A DNA stretch of 64,000 nt from Desulfohalobiaceae bacterium S24. GTDB taxonomy: Bacteria; Desulfobacterota; Desulfovibrionia; Desulfovibrionales; Desulfothermaceae. The stretch covers positions 35,975-99,974 of the forward strand of contig JAABTT010000004.1 in the NCBI GenBank assembly GCA_011389765.1, written 5' to 3'. Numbering within the stretch: the stretch's first letter is position 1; each line of letters begins with the position of its first letter. The notes below the pieces were generated by a model. The model worked only from the letters and a program-made list of their open reading frames with translations, was not told where the DNA came from and did not search any database. Below, one piece after another: positions 1 through 9,422 of the stretch. The translations under genes and the position numbers were made by a program.

Positions 1-1
1 A

Positions 2-622
2 GCCATTCGGATTCACGACCCTGGTATTTCACGGGACAAAGCCAAGCTCGAAGTGGAAAAACTCTACGAAATGGTGGACATTCCAACAAACCGTATTTTT
101 GATTATCCCCATGAATACAGCGGCGGCATGAAGCAGCGGGCGATCATCGCCATGGCTCTCTCCTGTCGGCCCGACCTGATCATTGCCGATGAGCCGTCCA
201 CGGCCCTGGATGTCATTGTCCAGGACCAAATCATAAAAAAAATCAAAGCAATACAAAAAAAGTTCAACATCGCCATCATCTTCATCTCCCACGATATCGG
301 AGTGGTGGCCGACGTCTGCCACGATATCATGGTCATGTACAAGGGCCGAATCGTGGAAACCGGCAAACGTGAAGAAGTCTTTGTTGAACCGGTCCATCCC
401 TACACCAAGTCCCTCCTGTCTTCCTACTTGACCCTGGACGGGGTCTTGGAATTTCAAAATGAATCTGCTCCCAAGAGCTGCCTCACATCTACGGACCAAG
501 CTCCCGGAACCTGCGGCTTCCTCCCGAACTGTCCGCAGGCTGAGCCTTCCTGTGCAAGCGAAGCGCCGCAGTGGCAGGCAATAAGCGAGACGCACAAGGC
601 CCTGTGCCGATTCTGCAAATAA
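2..622 (+). CDS. oligopeptide/dipeptide ABC transporter ATPase, OppD/DppD type (5' end missing)
   Basis: ATP-hydrolysing subunit of a peptide-type ABC importer on the cytoplasmic face. The frame is open from the window edge, so the N-terminus with Walker A lies outside. Visible are the ABC signature (YSGGMKQR), Walker B (LIIADEPSTALDV) and the H-loop (FISHDIGVVAD), followed by the roughly 80-residue C-terminal extension with several cysteines that is typical of oligopeptide ATPases. The stop codon TAA (620-622) touches the next gene, and the pair is the usual OppD-OppF tandem. The permeases and binding protein, if present, would be upstream. Peptide as substrate is a family inference; nickel and sugar relatives exist. 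Confidence 0.9.
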   Translation, partial: AIRIHDPGISRDKAKLEVEKLYEMVDIPTNRIFDYPHEYSGGMKQRAIIAMALSCRPDLIIADEPSTALDVIVQDQIIKKIKAIQKKFNIAIIFISHDIGVVADVCHDIMVMYKGRIVETGKREEVFVEPVHPYTKSLLSSYLTLDGVLEFQNESAPKSCLTSTDQAPGTCGFLPNCPQAEPSCASEAPQWQAISETHKALCRFCK

Positions 623-636
623 TGAAAGGACAAGAG

Positions 637-1473
637 ATGTCAAGCTCAAGCCGATCACCGATTCTCCAGGTGGAGGACCTCCTCAAGACCTATCGAACTG
701 ATCGCTCCCTGATCAAAAGATCAAGCGTCAAATTGACGGCTGTGAACCGGATTTCTCTGGAGATCGAAAGAGGCGAATTTTTCGGTCTGGTCGGGGCCAG
801 CGGTAGCGGAAAGACCACTTTGGGACGGCTCATCCTCAAGCTGGAACCATTTGACGCCGGATCAATCCGCTTCAATGACCTCCAGATCCATGGGCTCAAG
901 GGCTCCAAACTGAAAGCCTTCCGGCGCCAGATCCAGCTGATCCCCCAGGATCCCTATCAGTCCCTGAACCCCTATCTCTCGGTTTTCGACACCATCGCCG
1001 AGCCATTGATCATCCATAGAATGGGGAATCCCGGGGAGCGAAAGGTCCGCGCCAGAGACGCTTTGGAGGCGGCCGGCTTGAGTCCGGCGGATGATTTTTT
1101 CCCGCGTTATCCGCATCAACTCAGCGGAGGACAGCGGCAGCGGGCGGCTATTGCCCGGGCTATGGTCCTGAAACCCGAATTTGTGGTCGCTGATGAACCG
1201 ACTTCAATGCTGGATGCCAGCATCTCTTTCACCATCTTCAAACTCCTGTCCGAAATCCAGAAGCAAAAAAAGGTGACCTTTTTGTTCATCACCCATGATC
1301 TGGCTGCGGCTCGCTTCCTCTGCAACCGGATCGCGGTCATCAATCAGGGTGAAATCGTGGAGAGCGGTCCCACCCTCGATATCATCGAAAACCCGCAAAC
1401 AGAGTACACCAAATCGCTGATCCAGGCCCAACCTTCCTTCAGCTTTGCCCAAAAGGCGGCTGCCGCCACCTGA
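637..1473 (+). CDS. oligopeptide/dipeptide ABC transporter ATPase, OppF/DppF type
   Basis: Second ATPase of the peptide importer, 278 aa. Walker A (GASGSGKTT), Q-loop (LIPQDPYQSLNPY), signature (LSGGQRQR), Walker B (FVVADEPTSMLDA) and H-loop (FITHDLAAA) are all present. The ATG at 637 is chosen because AAAGGA at 625-630 sits six bases upstream; ATGs at 622 and 571 are in frame but would overlap or touch the preceding gene. It ends soon after the family core and lacks the long cysteine-bearing C-terminal extension seen in many OppF proteins. Co-transcribed with the ATPase immediately upstream. Confidence 0.9.
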   Translation: MSSSSRSPILQVEDLLKTYRTDRSLIKRSSVKLTAVNRISLEIERGEFFGLVGASGSGKTTLGRLILKLEPFDAGSIRFNDLQIHGLKGSKLKAFRRQIQLIPQDPYQSLNPYLSVFDTIAEPLIIHRMGNPGERKVRARDALEAAGLSPADDFFPRYPHQLSGGQRQRAAIARAMVLKPEFVVADEPTSMLDASISFTIFKLLSEIQKQKKVTFLFITHDLAAARFLCNRIAVINQGEIVESGPTLDIIENPQTEYTKSLIQAQPSFSFAQKAAAAT

Positions 1474-1563
1474 ACCATTCTCATATCCCTTATGCCGGCA
1501 CCCCCCGGGCGGTCCACTTTCACAGGACCTTCCACAAAAGATTTGCGAAGGTTTGATATTCAC

Positions 1564-1596
1564 AAAAAAAAGGTGTTACTCCATTAAAGTAACACC
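1564..1596 (-). terminator. Rho-independent terminator of the tRNA-Pro gene
   Basis: Read on the minus strand, a perfect 9-bp stem (GGTGTTACT / AGTAACACC) with a 7-nt loop is followed by eight U residues. It starts 11 bases beyond the CCA end of the tRNA, so the tRNA appears to be a single-gene transcript. Confidence 0.9.
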
Positions 1597-1606
1597 CTAA
1601 AATGTA

Positions 1607-1683
1607 TGGTCGGGAAGACTGGATTTGAACCAGCGGCCCCCTGCTCCCAAGGCAGGTGCGCTACCAGACTGCGCCACTTCCCG
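1607..1683 (-). tRNA. tRNA-Pro (anticodon UGG)
   Basis: A 77-nt cloverleaf including an encoded 3' CCA. The acceptor stem pairs CGGGAAG with CTTCCCG (discriminator A), the anticodon stem is CCTGC/GCAGG with loop CTTGGGA giving anticodon TGG, and the T arm carries GGTTCAAATCC. It should decode the CCN proline codons, chiefly CCA and CCG. Confidence 0.97.
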
Positions 1684-1693
1684 TAAAGGGAAA

Positions 1694-1722
1694 AGCTTAG
1701 ATGAAATAGTTTGACCCTGCAA
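1694..1722 (-). promoter_or_regulatory. candidate sigma-70 promoter of tRNA-Pro
   Basis: On the minus strand TTGCAG (1717-1722) and TAAGCT (1694-1699) are 17 bases apart, and the -10-like box ends 10 bases before the mature tRNA 5' end. Spacing and position fit a tRNA promoter; the -10 box is only a moderate match. Confidence 0.4.
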
Positions 1723-2004
1723 GAAAAAATTAACGAAAAAATTCTATTTTGGTGCGGATCGCCGGCCGGCGCCTGCCTGCATCAACTCGGAAATGCCTGT
1801 TCGCTTCGAACAGGCCTAGGAAAAAACTTGCCACTTGGTTCAAAAATTTGTACTCTCTCTTTTTTAGAAGATCGCCCCGCACTGATCCAACTGTGTCTTT
1901 TCAAAGAAGAGCGGATGGCGTACTGAGCCGCAGCGCTTCGCATGCAAAAGCCGGTTGGAACAAGAGACAACAACTCCACACTATGACAATCAAAGAGGCC
2001 GTTC
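1723..2004. other. intergenic region upstream of purM
   Basis: No convincing gene. It holds a perfect 9-bp inverted repeat with a 3-nt loop (GCCTGTTCG / CGAACAGGC, 1795-1815) with no T-run on either side, so it is not an obvious terminator. The purM ribosome site AGAGG is at 1994-1998. No purine riboswitch fold was recognised. Confidence 0.4.
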
Positions 2005-3051
2005 ATGAACAGAAGAGGCGTCCCTTACAAAGAAGCCGGAGTGGACCTGGAGTCTGCCGCAAGCCTGGTCCAGCGCATCAAACCCATTGCGGAAAAAACC
2101 TACACCAAAGGGGCCGTGACGAACATCGGTCTTTTTGCCGGGATGTTCAAACCCGATCTCCAGGGCATGTCCAGACCCTTGCTGGTTTCCTCCACCGACG
2201 GGGTGGGCACCAAGCTCAAACTGGCCTTTGAACTGGACAAACACGACAGCATCGGCATCGATCTGGTGGGCATGAATGTCAACGACATCGTGGTTCATGG
2301 AGCCCAGCCCCTGTTTTTCCTGGATTATCTCGCCGTGGATCAGTTGCGCCTGGACCAGGCCGAAGCCATCATTACGGGCATCGCCGAAGGCTGCAAGCAG
2401 GCCCAGTGCTCGCTCCTCGGCGGCGAAACAGCTGAAATGCCCGGTTTCTATGCCCCGAATGAATATGATCTCTCGGGATTCTGCGTTGGCCTGGTCGACG
2501 AATCCAATGTGATCGACGGCTCCAATATCGGGATCAACAACTCAGTGATTGGCTTGGCTGCATCAGGCCCCCATTCAAACGGCTACTCCCTGATCCGGAA
2601 AATACTCAAGCAAAACGGAGCGCAGCTCGAGCAGACTCTTCCGGGAAGCAGCCAGACCATCGGCCAGGCCTTGATGGAGCCAACCCGGATCTACGTGAAA
2701 AGCATTCTCAATGTCATCCGGGATTTTGAAATCCGGGGGATGGCCCACATCACCGGAGGCGGATTCTACGACAACCTGCCCAGGATACTGCCCAACGGGG
2801 TCCAGGCAGAGATCTATTTCCCCAGTTGGCCCAAAGCACCGATCTTTGCATGGCTGCAAGAGCAGGGCGGCCTGTCCTGGCAGGAAATGCTGCAGACTTT
2901 CAACTGCGGCATCGGTATGGTGCTCGTTTGTTCGAAACGGCAGACCGGAGACATCCTGCAGCGGCTCAAGGCCCTGGGCCAGGAAGCCTGGCTGATCGGC
3001 AAAGTGACCTCCGGCGAGGAAGGGCAGGAGCAGGTGCAGATCCAGTTTTAG
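2005..3051 (+). CDS. purM: phosphoribosylformylglycinamidine cyclo-ligase (AIR synthetase)
   Basis: Catalyses the ATP-dependent ring closure of formylglycinamidine ribonucleotide to aminoimidazole ribonucleotide, step five of purine synthesis, in the cytoplasm. At 348 aa it has the usual PurM length. Diagnostic stretches are DGVGTKLKLAFE, GMNVNDIVVHGAQPLFFLDY, LLGGETAEMPGFY and HITGGGFYDNLPR. Start ATG 2005 has AGAGG six bases upstream. It stands alone and its last four bases overlap the 3' end of the convergent mnmG. Confidence 0.97.
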   Translation: MNRRGVPYKEAGVDLESAASLVQRIKPIAEKTYTKGAVTNIGLFAGMFKPDLQGMSRPLLVSSTDGVGTKLKLAFELDKHDSIGIDLVGMNVNDIVVHGAQPLFFLDYLAVDQLRLDQAEAIITGIAEGCKQAQCSLLGGETAEMPGFYAPNEYDLSGFCVGLVDESNVIDGSNIGINNSVIGLAASGPHSNGYSLIRKILKQNGAQLEQTLPGSSQTIGQALMEPTRIYVKSILNVIRDFEIRGMAHITGGGFYDNLPRILPNGVQAEIYFPSWPKAPIFAWLQEQGGLSWQEMLQTFNCGIGMVLVCSKRQTGDILQRLKALGQEAWLIGKVTSGEEGQEQVQIQF

Positions 3052-4922
3052 CTTGTTTTTTCCTCCCTGAACTTCTTGATATACACCTGCAAAAGGGAAA
3101 TCGCGGCCGGGGTCATCCCGGGAATCCTCGAGGCCTGCCCCAGAGTCTGAGGGGTCACGGCCTTGAGCCGCTCCTGCATCTCATTGGACAGACCTGAAAT
3201 CCTGCTGTAATCGAATCCGTCAGGGATGTTCACCTTTTCCAGCTCCTTGTATTTCTTGATCTCGTCTTCCTGTCGAAGCAGATACCCTTCGTATTTGCAC
3301 TGAATGTCCACCTGCTCCCGCACCCGGCCGGACAGCTTAGGCCCCGCCTCAGTCAGGGAAGACACCTGAGCATAGGCGATTTCCGGTCGTTTGAGGAGCT
3401 TTCCGGCAGTGATGGTCTCCTGAAGAGGGGCCGAGCCGAATGCTGCAAGGCGACTGTTCACCGCCTCTGAAGGAAAAACCTTCACCGAGTTCAACCTCTT
3501 GAGTTCCTCCTCGACCTGACGGCGCCTCTCTTCCAAGGCTGCAAGGCTCTCCCGGGACTGCAGACCGAGTTCGCATCCTTTGTGCAGAAGCCGAAAATCA
3601 GCATTGTCCTCGCGCAGGAAGAGTCTGTACTCCGCCCGCGAGGTGAACATCCGATAGGGCTCCCTGACCCCCTTCAGCACGAGGTCGTCGATCATGACCC
3701 CCAAATAGGCCTGGGAGCGGTCAAGCCGGAAGGCGGGCCGCTTCTGAACGGACAGGGCTGCGTTGATGCCGGCCCACAAGCCTTGAGCCGCGGCTTCTTC
3801 ATAGCCTGAAGTCCCGTTGACCTGCCCGGCCAGGAAAAGGCCGGCCAGGAGTTTGGTCTCCAGGCTGAGCTCAAGCTGGGTCGGCTGGATAAAGTCATAC
3901 TCGATGGCATAGGCCGGCCGTATGATCTCGGCCTCCTCCAGGCCGGGAACCGATTGAATCATGGCCGACTGGATCTCCAGGGGCAGGGAATTTCCGGTCC
4001 CGCTTGCGTAGATCTCTTCCGTTTCCAAGGCTTCAGGCTGCAAAATAATATGATGGAATTCCCGATCCGGAAACTTCATAACCTTGTCTTCCAGGGACGG
4101 ACAGTAGCGGGCGGAAACGCCGGAGATGCTTCCGTCGTACAGAGGCGAAAAGTGAATATTGCTGCGGATGATCTCGTGTGTCCGGGCGCTGGTCCGCCCG
4201 AAATAGCATTTGACCTGGGGCAGGCTGAAGCCCCGGCTCGTCAAGGCAAAGGGAAGCGCTTCGGGATCGCCGCTCTGCTCCTCGAAGAGACTGAAGTCAA
4301 TGCTGCGGCGATGCAGCCTGGCCGGGGTGCCGGTTTTCATCCGGCCGATTGCAAAACCGCAAGCCTGCAGCTGTTCAGGGAGTTCGTTGGAGGGAAATTC
4401 CCCGGCCCGTCCCGACGGGATCCGGGTCGAACCGATATGGACCATGCCGTGCAGAAAGGTCCCGCCGGCCAGCACCACGGCCCCGGCCTGATAGCAGCAG
4501 TTGCTCTCATCACGCACGCCGCAAACCCGCGAATCTTCGATCAGCAAGGCTTGAACCTGAGCCTGCCTGATTTCCAGGCCTGCTTGTTTTTCCAGGGTGT
4601 GCTTCATAAGAGTCCGGTAGCGCACCTTGTCATTCTGGGTCCTGGTCCCCCGAACTGCCGGACCTTTCCTGGTGTTCAGCCTCTTGCACTGAATCGCGGA
4701 GGCATCGCAGACCTTGGCCATTTCGCCCCCCAGGGCGTCGATCTCCTTGACCAAATGGCCTTTGCCGATGCCGCCGATGGAAGGCGAACAGGGCATATGG
4801 GCCATGGTATCCGGATTCATGGTCAGCAACAGAGTCCGGCAGCCCATTCGGGCCGAAGCCAGGGCGGCCTCGCAGCCGGCATGGCCGCCGCCGATCACGA
4901 TCAGGTCATATTCGTTTGTCAT
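3048..4922 (-). CDS. mnmG: tRNA uridine-5-carboxymethylaminomethyl modification enzyme MnmG (GidA)
   Basis: FAD enzyme that with MnmE (not in the window) installs the cmnm5 group on wobble U34 of tRNAs. The 624-aa length is standard. The N-terminal FAD motif IGGGHAGCEAA (about residues 11-21), the CSPSIGGIGKGHLVKEIDALGG block and the ARYCPSLEDKV block with its conserved cysteine are all present, as is the C-terminal helical region. AAGGA (4927-4931) precedes the ATG. The gene faces purM tail to tail and is divergent from the radical SAM gene that follows. Confidence 0.97.
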   Translation of the reverse strand: MTNEYDLIVIGGGHAGCEAALASARMGCRTLLLTMNPDTMAHMPCSPSIGGIGKGHLVKEIDALGGEMAKVCDASAIQCKRLNTRKGPAVRGTRTQNDKVRYRTLMKHTLEKQAGLEIRQAQVQALLIEDSRVCGVRDESNCCYQAGAVVLAGGTFLHGMVHIGSTRIPSGRAGEFPSNELPEQLQACGFAIGRMKTGTPARLHRRSIDFSLFEEQSGDPEALPFALTSRGFSLPQVKCYFGRTSARTHEIIRSNIHFSPLYDGSISGVSARYCPSLEDKVMKFPDREFHHIILQPEALETEEIYASGTGNSLPLEIQSAMIQSVPGLEEAEIIRPAYAIEYDFIQPTQLELSLETKLLAGLFLAGQVNGTSGYEEAAAQGLWAGINAALSVQKRPAFRLDRSQAYLGVMIDDLVLKGVREPYRMFTSRAEYRLFLREDNADFRLLHKGCELGLQSRESLAALEERRRQVEEELKRLNSVKVFPSEAVNSRLAAFGSAPLQETITAGKLLKRPEIAYAQVSSLTEAGPKLSGRVREQVDIQCKYEGYLLRQEDEIKKYKELEKVNIPDGFDYSRISGLSNEMQERLKAVTPQTLGQASRIPGMTPAAISLLQVYIKKFREEKTS

Positions 4923-5056
4923 GCTATCCTTGCTGCTCCATTCAAAATCCGGGTTCGCATTTACAAGCCGGTGCGGTTTGCCCTATACTCATATTTTCGC
5001 ATACCTTCATTACGCCAGAACTTAAAAACAGAACATCCCAAACAAAGCAGCCGTTT

Positions 5057-5959
5057 ATGCCGTTCTACCGTGATTTCAACTCCTATCTGCGAAGCATTTT
5101 TGGCGGACGGGTCCAAAAGATCACTCTGGATGCCGGAATGACCTGCCCCAACCGGGACGGACGTCTCGGCCGGGGCGGCTGTATCTACTGCAATCCTAAA
5201 GGGTCGGGGACGGGCGCCTCCGACAGATACAGCATCGCCGACCAGATCCAAGCCGCCAAATCCCGGCTCGCGAAACGCTACAAGGCTAAAAAATTTCTGG
5301 CCTATTTTCAATCCTTCAGCAACACCTACGCCCCCTTGCCGGTCCTGCGGCAGGTGTATGCAGAAGCCCTGGCCGATGATGACGTCCTGGGGCTGTCCAT
5401 CGGCACCCGGCCGGACTGCCTCCCGGAAGAGGTGCTGGAACACTTGGAATCGCTGGCCAGGGATCGCTTGATCTGGCTGGAACTTGGGCTGCAGTCCTCC
5501 AGGGATGCGACTCTGCGCTTCATAAATCGCGGACACGACGTGAGCCAATTCACGGATGCGCTCACCAGGATCCAGGCCCGGGGCCTGCCGGTCTGCGCCC
5601 ACGTGATCCTGGGCCTCCCGGGCGAAAGCAGAGAAGACATGCTGTACACGGCCCGCTTCCTGGCCGAATCCGGCGTGGAGGCAGTCAAAATCCACCTCTT
5701 GTACGTCATCCGGGGAACCCGCTTGCACGCCCTGTACAAACAGGGACACTACTCCTGTCTTGAACAGCGGGAGTATGCCTGTCTTGTGGGCGATTTTCTC
5801 AGCCTGCTGCCTGAGAAAACCATTATCCAGCGCTTGACCGGAGACCCTCACCGGGAAGAGTTGATCGCCCCTGAATGGGCTCTGCAGAAACAAAAAACCC
5901 TGGCCATGATTCAGGCCTGTATGCAGCAAAACAGGCTCTCGCAGGGATCAAATTTATAG
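5057..5959 (+). CDS. radical SAM protein, TIGR01212 (YhcC) family
   Basis: A 300-aa radical SAM protein. The cluster-binding cysteines are C30, C42 and C45 (CPNRDGRLGRGGCIYC); this long first spacing is characteristic of the YhcC family rather than the common CX3CX2C. Later family blocks are GLSIGTRPDCLPEEVL, LELGLQSS and HVILGLPGE. The molecular function is not established. The ATG at 5057 (MPFYRDFNSYLR) begins at the conserved family start; the frame is open further 5' but that stretch is not family-like and overlaps the mnmG promoter region. Confidence 0.88.
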   Translation: MPFYRDFNSYLRSIFGGRVQKITLDAGMTCPNRDGRLGRGGCIYCNPKGSGTGASDRYSIADQIQAAKSRLAKRYKAKKFLAYFQSFSNTYAPLPVLRQVYAEALADDDVLGLSIGTRPDCLPEEVLEHLESLARDRLIWLELGLQSSRDATLRFINRGHDVSQFTDALTRIQARGLPVCAHVILGLPGESREDMLYTARFLAESGVEAVKIHLLYVIRGTRLHALYKQGHYSCLEQREYACLVGDFLSLLPEKTIIQRLTGDPHREELIAPEWALQKQKTLAMIQACMQQNRLSQGSNL

Positions 5960-6117
5960 AATTTTGGATTTGCGATTGTTCAGACAAAGACCAAGAGCCG
6001 GGCATCTGAGACAAAACAACTCGTACAACCGGAGGACAACGGTGAACCGGAGTGTAAAATGCTGAAACGCAGCAAAAATTTGTACAAAACTTCTGAGACG
6101 CGATACTAGGAGGGAAC

Positions 6118-6525
6118 ATGCGATTGCCGGTTTCAGCCTTGCGTCAGGAGTGGCCGTCCCAGAACCTCCCGGAAATCGACGAACAAGAGGAGCCCGAAGA
6201 CACAGAAAACGGACGGCACCTGGTCTGCGCCGGCTGTCACAATCCCATAACCCACAGCCGCTATCGAATTGCCAGGGAGGGACAGCACACACACGTTTTC
6301 TTCAACCCCCACGGACTGGTTTTTGAAATCGGCTGTTTTTCAAATGCTTCCGGCTGTCTTCAGGCAGGCCAGACCACTTCCGAGTTCAGCTGGTTCCCGG
6401 GCTACGCCTGGCAGATCGCCCTTTGTTCCGCCTGCGGTCTCCATCTGGGCTGGCGATTCCAATCCAAAGAAGGAGACGGTTTTTACGGCTTCATCCTGAG
6501 CTGTCTGCTTGAACAGCCTCTTTAA
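6118..6525 (+). CDS. CULT-domain protein (cereblon thalidomide-binding-domain homologue)
   Basis: A 135-aa protein without signal peptide. Residues about 33-115 read as a CULT domain, the zinc-binding Yippee-like fold of human cereblon: C37-x2-C40 and C103-x2-C106 as zinc ligands, and the block SWFPGYAW-x13-GW placing W92, W98 and W112 where cereblon has its three-tryptophan ligand cage. Single-domain CULT proteins are known from some bacteria; their natural role is unknown, and binding of cyclic imides is a family property, not shown here. The N-terminal 32 residues are acidic and probably disordered. Strong AGGAGG (6108-6113) precedes the ATG. Its last 35 bases overlap convergent rpe. Confidence 0.85.
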   Translation: MRLPVSALRQEWPSQNLPEIDEQEEPEDTENGRHLVCAGCHNPITHSRYRIAREGQHTHVFFNPHGLVFEIGCFSNASGCLQAGQTTSEFSWFPGYAWQIALCSACGLHLGWRFQSKEGDGFYGFILSCLLEQPL

Positions 6526-7171
6526 ATTGTTGCCGCCGCCGGGCATAGGGCGGATGTCCGAAAAAGGCCGAACCTGAAACCAGGACATCGGCGCCGCTGT
6601 CCACAATGGCTTTGGTGTTGTCCAGATCAACTCCGCCGTCGACCTGGATGAGGGCCTTGCTTTTCCGGTGTTCGATCATGTTTTTCAAATCCCGTACCTT
6701 CTTCAGGCTGAAGGGAATGAAGCGCTGCCCCCCAAACCCCGGATTCACGCTCATGACCAGGACCATGTCCAACCGGGGGAGCACGTACTCGAGGACATTG
6801 AGGGGGGTATGGGGATTCAGGGCCACGGCCGGCTTGGCCCCTAATTCCTGGATGCGGCTCACCACGCGTTCCAGATGCCGGGAGGCCTCGGCGTGGACAC
6901 AAATCAAATCGGCCCCGGCCCGGACAAAATCATCCAGATAGGCCTCAGGCTGTTCGATCATGAGATGGACATCGAAAAACAGACTGCTCCTAGCGCGGCA
7001 TTTGGCAATCACCGGCGCCCCGAAAGTGATGTTCGGGACAAAATGACCGTCCATGACGTCCCAGTGCGCCCACTGCAGGCCGGCCTGCTCCAGAGCGGCC
7101 AATTCCTCATGCAAGCGGCTGAAGTCCGAAGAAAGCAGGGAAGGCGAAAGGATAAACCCTTGATCAGTCAT
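6491..7171 (-). CDS. rpe: ribulose-phosphate 3-epimerase
   Basis: Interconverts ribulose 5-phosphate and xylulose 5-phosphate in the pentose phosphate pathway. TIM-barrel protein of 226 aa with the family blocks SPSLLSSDF, HWDVMDGHFVPNITFG, DVHLMIEQPE, MSVNPGFGGQ and VDGGVD-x-DN, which contain the metal-binding histidines and aspartates. It is divergent from transketolase, which uses its product, with 249 bases between the two starts; the two are probably regulated together. The 3' end overlaps the CULT gene by 35 bases. Confidence 0.95.
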   Translation of the reverse strand: MTDQGFILSPSLLSSDFSRLHEELAALEQAGLQWAHWDVMDGHFVPNITFGAPVIAKCRARSSLFFDVHLMIEQPEAYLDDFVRAGADLICVHAEASRHLERVVSRIQELGAKPAVALNPHTPLNVLEYVLPRLDMVLVMSVNPGFGGQRFIPFSLKKVRDLKNMIEHRKSKALIQVDGGVDLDNTKAIVDSGADVLVSGSAFFGHPPYARRRQQFKEAVQADSSG

Positions 7172-7420
7172 GGTCTAGCTCCTGAATGTTCCCGGGGGCT
7201 TTTGGTCGAAGAAAAAAAAGATTGACTCTCGGCTCATCTCCCATTATCCGGAGAGCGGAACGGGCTATGGGGACAAACACGCTGCTGCCTGTTTTTACGC
7301 CCAGACAGCAAGTACCGTCAAGCCAAGATTGCTCAACCATGATTGCTCATGTATTCATTTTGCTGCTGATTAAAATAATCTTAACTATTCAATATTCAAT
7401 GTAAATGGAGGGGGTGCTAC

Positions 7421-9415
7421 ATGCCGACACGCCGACAAAGGGCCAATGCCATCCGATTTCTCAGTATGGACGCCGTACAAAAAGCCAATTCCGGCCATCC
7501 CGGAGCGCCGATGGGCCTGGCGGACATCGCTGAAGTGCTCTGGCATGATTTTCTGCGGCACAATCCCAAGGACCCCAGTTGGCCGGACAGGGACCGCTTT
7601 GTCCTCTCCAACGGACACGCATCCATGCTCCTCTATTCCCTGCTGCATTTGACAGGCTATGACCTCCCCCTTGAAGAGCTGCAGAACTTTCGGAGGCTGC
7701 ACTCCAAGACCCCGGGACATCCTGAATACGGTCTCACCCCCGGAGTGGAGACCACCACCGGCCCTCTGGGCCAGGGTCTGAGCAACGCCGTGGGCATGGC
7801 CCTGGCCGAACGAATTCTGGCTGAACGCTATAATCACAAGGGCCATTGCATCGTGGATCATTGGACCTACGTGGTTGTGGGCGACGGCTGCCTCATGGAA
7901 GGCATTTCCCACGAAGCGGCCTCCCTGGCCGGGACCCTTGGGCTGGGAAAATTGATCGCGGTATATGATGATAACGGCATCAGCATCGACGGAGCGGTTG
8001 ACGCCTGGTTTACTGAAAACAGGGCCGAGCGCTTCAAGGCTTACGGCTGGCACGTGATCCCGCAGGTGGACGGGCATGATCCGGCACAGGTGGCCCAGGC
8101 CTTGAAAGAGGCCCGGCAGAACACCGCACAACCGAGTCTGCTCTGCTGCCAAACCACCATCGGCTTCGGCGCGCCGAATCTTGCCGGCAGCCATAAAACC
8201 CACGGAGCGCCTTTGGGTGATCCTGAAATCCAAGCTGCCAGGGCTGAACTCGAGTGGGATTTTGAGCCCTTTGTTATCCCGGAATCCATCAGCAGCGAAT
8301 GGAATGCCCGGGGGAAGGGGCAAGCGCTGCAGCAGGACTGGGAATCCCGCTTTCAGGCCTTTGCCCGGGAACTGCCGCATCTGGCGGCTGAGTTTTCCAG
8401 AGTGATGAACCGGGAGCTGCCGGATGGCTTTGCAGATCAGGCGGAGCTGTTCATAGCCTCCCTGGCCAAAGAGGGGCTGGACATGGCCACCCGGAAAGCC
8501 TCAAAAGTCGCGCTGGAAGGCCTGGCCCCCATGCTCGCCGAGCTGGTGGGCGGATCCAGCGACTTGAGCGGCTCCAATCAAACCCAGTGGTCCGGGGCCA
8601 AGAGTGTGACCCGGGCGGACCTCGCCGGCAATTATATCCACTATGGGGTTCGGGAATTCGCCATGGCCGGGATCATGAACGGCCTGGCCCTGCATGGGGG
8701 GCTGATTCCTTACGGCGGCACCTTTCTCGTGTTTTCGGATTACGCCAGAAACGCCATCCGGCTGGCCGCCCTGATGAAGATCCGCACTCTTTTTGTGCTG
8801 AGCCATGATTCCATCGGCGTCGGCGAAGACGGGCCCACGCATCAGCCCATTGAACATACCGCTTCCCTCCGGCTCATTCCCAATCTCCACGTCTGGAGAC
8901 CCTGCGACACCGTGGAAAGCGGGGCGGCCTGGAAAGCGTCCCTGGAAAGATCCGAAGGCCCCGCAGCCTTGATCCTGACCAGGCAGACCACCCGGTTTCA
9001 GCCCAGAAGCGAGGCCGCCATCCAGGCCATCGCCCGGGGCGGCTATATCCTCAAAGAAGCGGAGCATCCCCTGGAGGCGATCATCATCGCCACGGGTTCG
9101 GAGGTGGAGCTGGCGGTCCAGGCGGCAAAAGACTGCAGCCGCAAAGGCCGCGGGGTCCGGGTGGTCTCCATGCCCTGTCTGGACCTGTTTGAAGAGCAGG
9201 ATCCCGGATATCGGGAGCAGGTACTGCCGGAGGCGATTCAGGCCAGAGTGGTGGTGGAGGCGGGCGTCACCGCCCCCTGGTACAAACATGCCGGCTGCAA
9301 GGGTCTGGTCCTGGGAATCGACCGCTTTGGAGAATCCGCCCCTGGAAAAGACCTGTTTGCCTTTTTCGAACTGACCAGGGACCGGGTGCTCCGAGCCGTG
9401 GAAGACCTGCTGTGA
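7421..9415 (+). CDS. tkt: transketolase
   Basis: Thiamine-diphosphate enzyme of the non-oxidative pentose phosphate pathway, 664 aa, full length. Visible are the N-terminal substrate motif [10 protein letters not shown], the TPP/metal motif [15 protein letters not shown] with DDN downstream, the PYR-domain stretch [15 protein letters not shown] and [18 protein letters not shown]. The ATG at 7421 has GGAGGGGG at 7407-7414. Followed after 7 bases, tail to tail, by the PFKFB-like gene. Confidence 0.97.
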   Translation: MPTRRQRANAIRFLSMDAVQKANSGHPGAPMGLADIAEVLWHDFLRHNPKDPSWPDRDRFVLSNGHASMLLYSLLHLTGYDLPLEELQNFRRLHSKTPGHPEYGLTPGVETTTGPLGQGLSNAVGMALAERILAERYNHKGHCIVDHWTYVVVGDGCLMEGISHEAASLAGTLGLGKLIAVYDDNGISIDGAVDAWFTENRAERFKAYGWHVIPQVDGHDPAQVAQALKEARQNTAQPSLLCCQTTIGFGAPNLAGSHKTHGAPLGDPEIQAARAELEWDFEPFVIPESISSEWNARGKGQALQQDWESRFQAFARELPHLAAEFSRVMNRELPDGFADQAELFIASLAKEGLDMATRKASKVALEGLAPMLAELVGGSSDLSGSNQTQWSGAKSVTRADLAGNYIHYGVREFAMAGIMNGLALHGGLIPYGGTFLVFSDYARNAIRLAALMKIRTLFVLSHDSIGVGEDGPTHQPIEHTASLRLIPNLHVWRPCDTVESGAAWKASLERSEGPAALILTRQTTRFQPRSEAAIQAIARGGYILKEAEHPLEAIIIATGSEVELAVQAAKDCSRKGRGVRVVSMPCLDLFEEQDPGYREQVLPEAIQARVVVEAGVTAPWYKHAGCKGLVLGIDRFGESAPGKDLFAFFELTRDRVLRAVEDLL

Positions 9416-9422
9416 CTTTGCA

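Noticed and set aside
1795..1815. Palindrome GCCTGTTCG...CGAACAGGC as a terminator
   Set aside because: No T-run on either strand and only purM downstream; an operator is possible but nothing supports it.
1711..1926. Plus-strand 71-codon frame upstream of purM
   Set aside because: It overlaps the presumed tRNA promoter and an inverted repeat, lacks a ribosome site and resembles no family.
3954..5141. Long plus-strand open frame of 395 codons opposite mnmG
   Set aside because: It is antisense to an unmistakable mnmG; its translation is rich in H, G, Q and P with no family pattern, as expected for a shadow frame in GC-rich DNA.
4961..5929. Minus-strand open frame of 322 codons opposite the TIGR01212 gene
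   Set aside because: Antisense to a clear radical SAM gene and without recognisable motifs.
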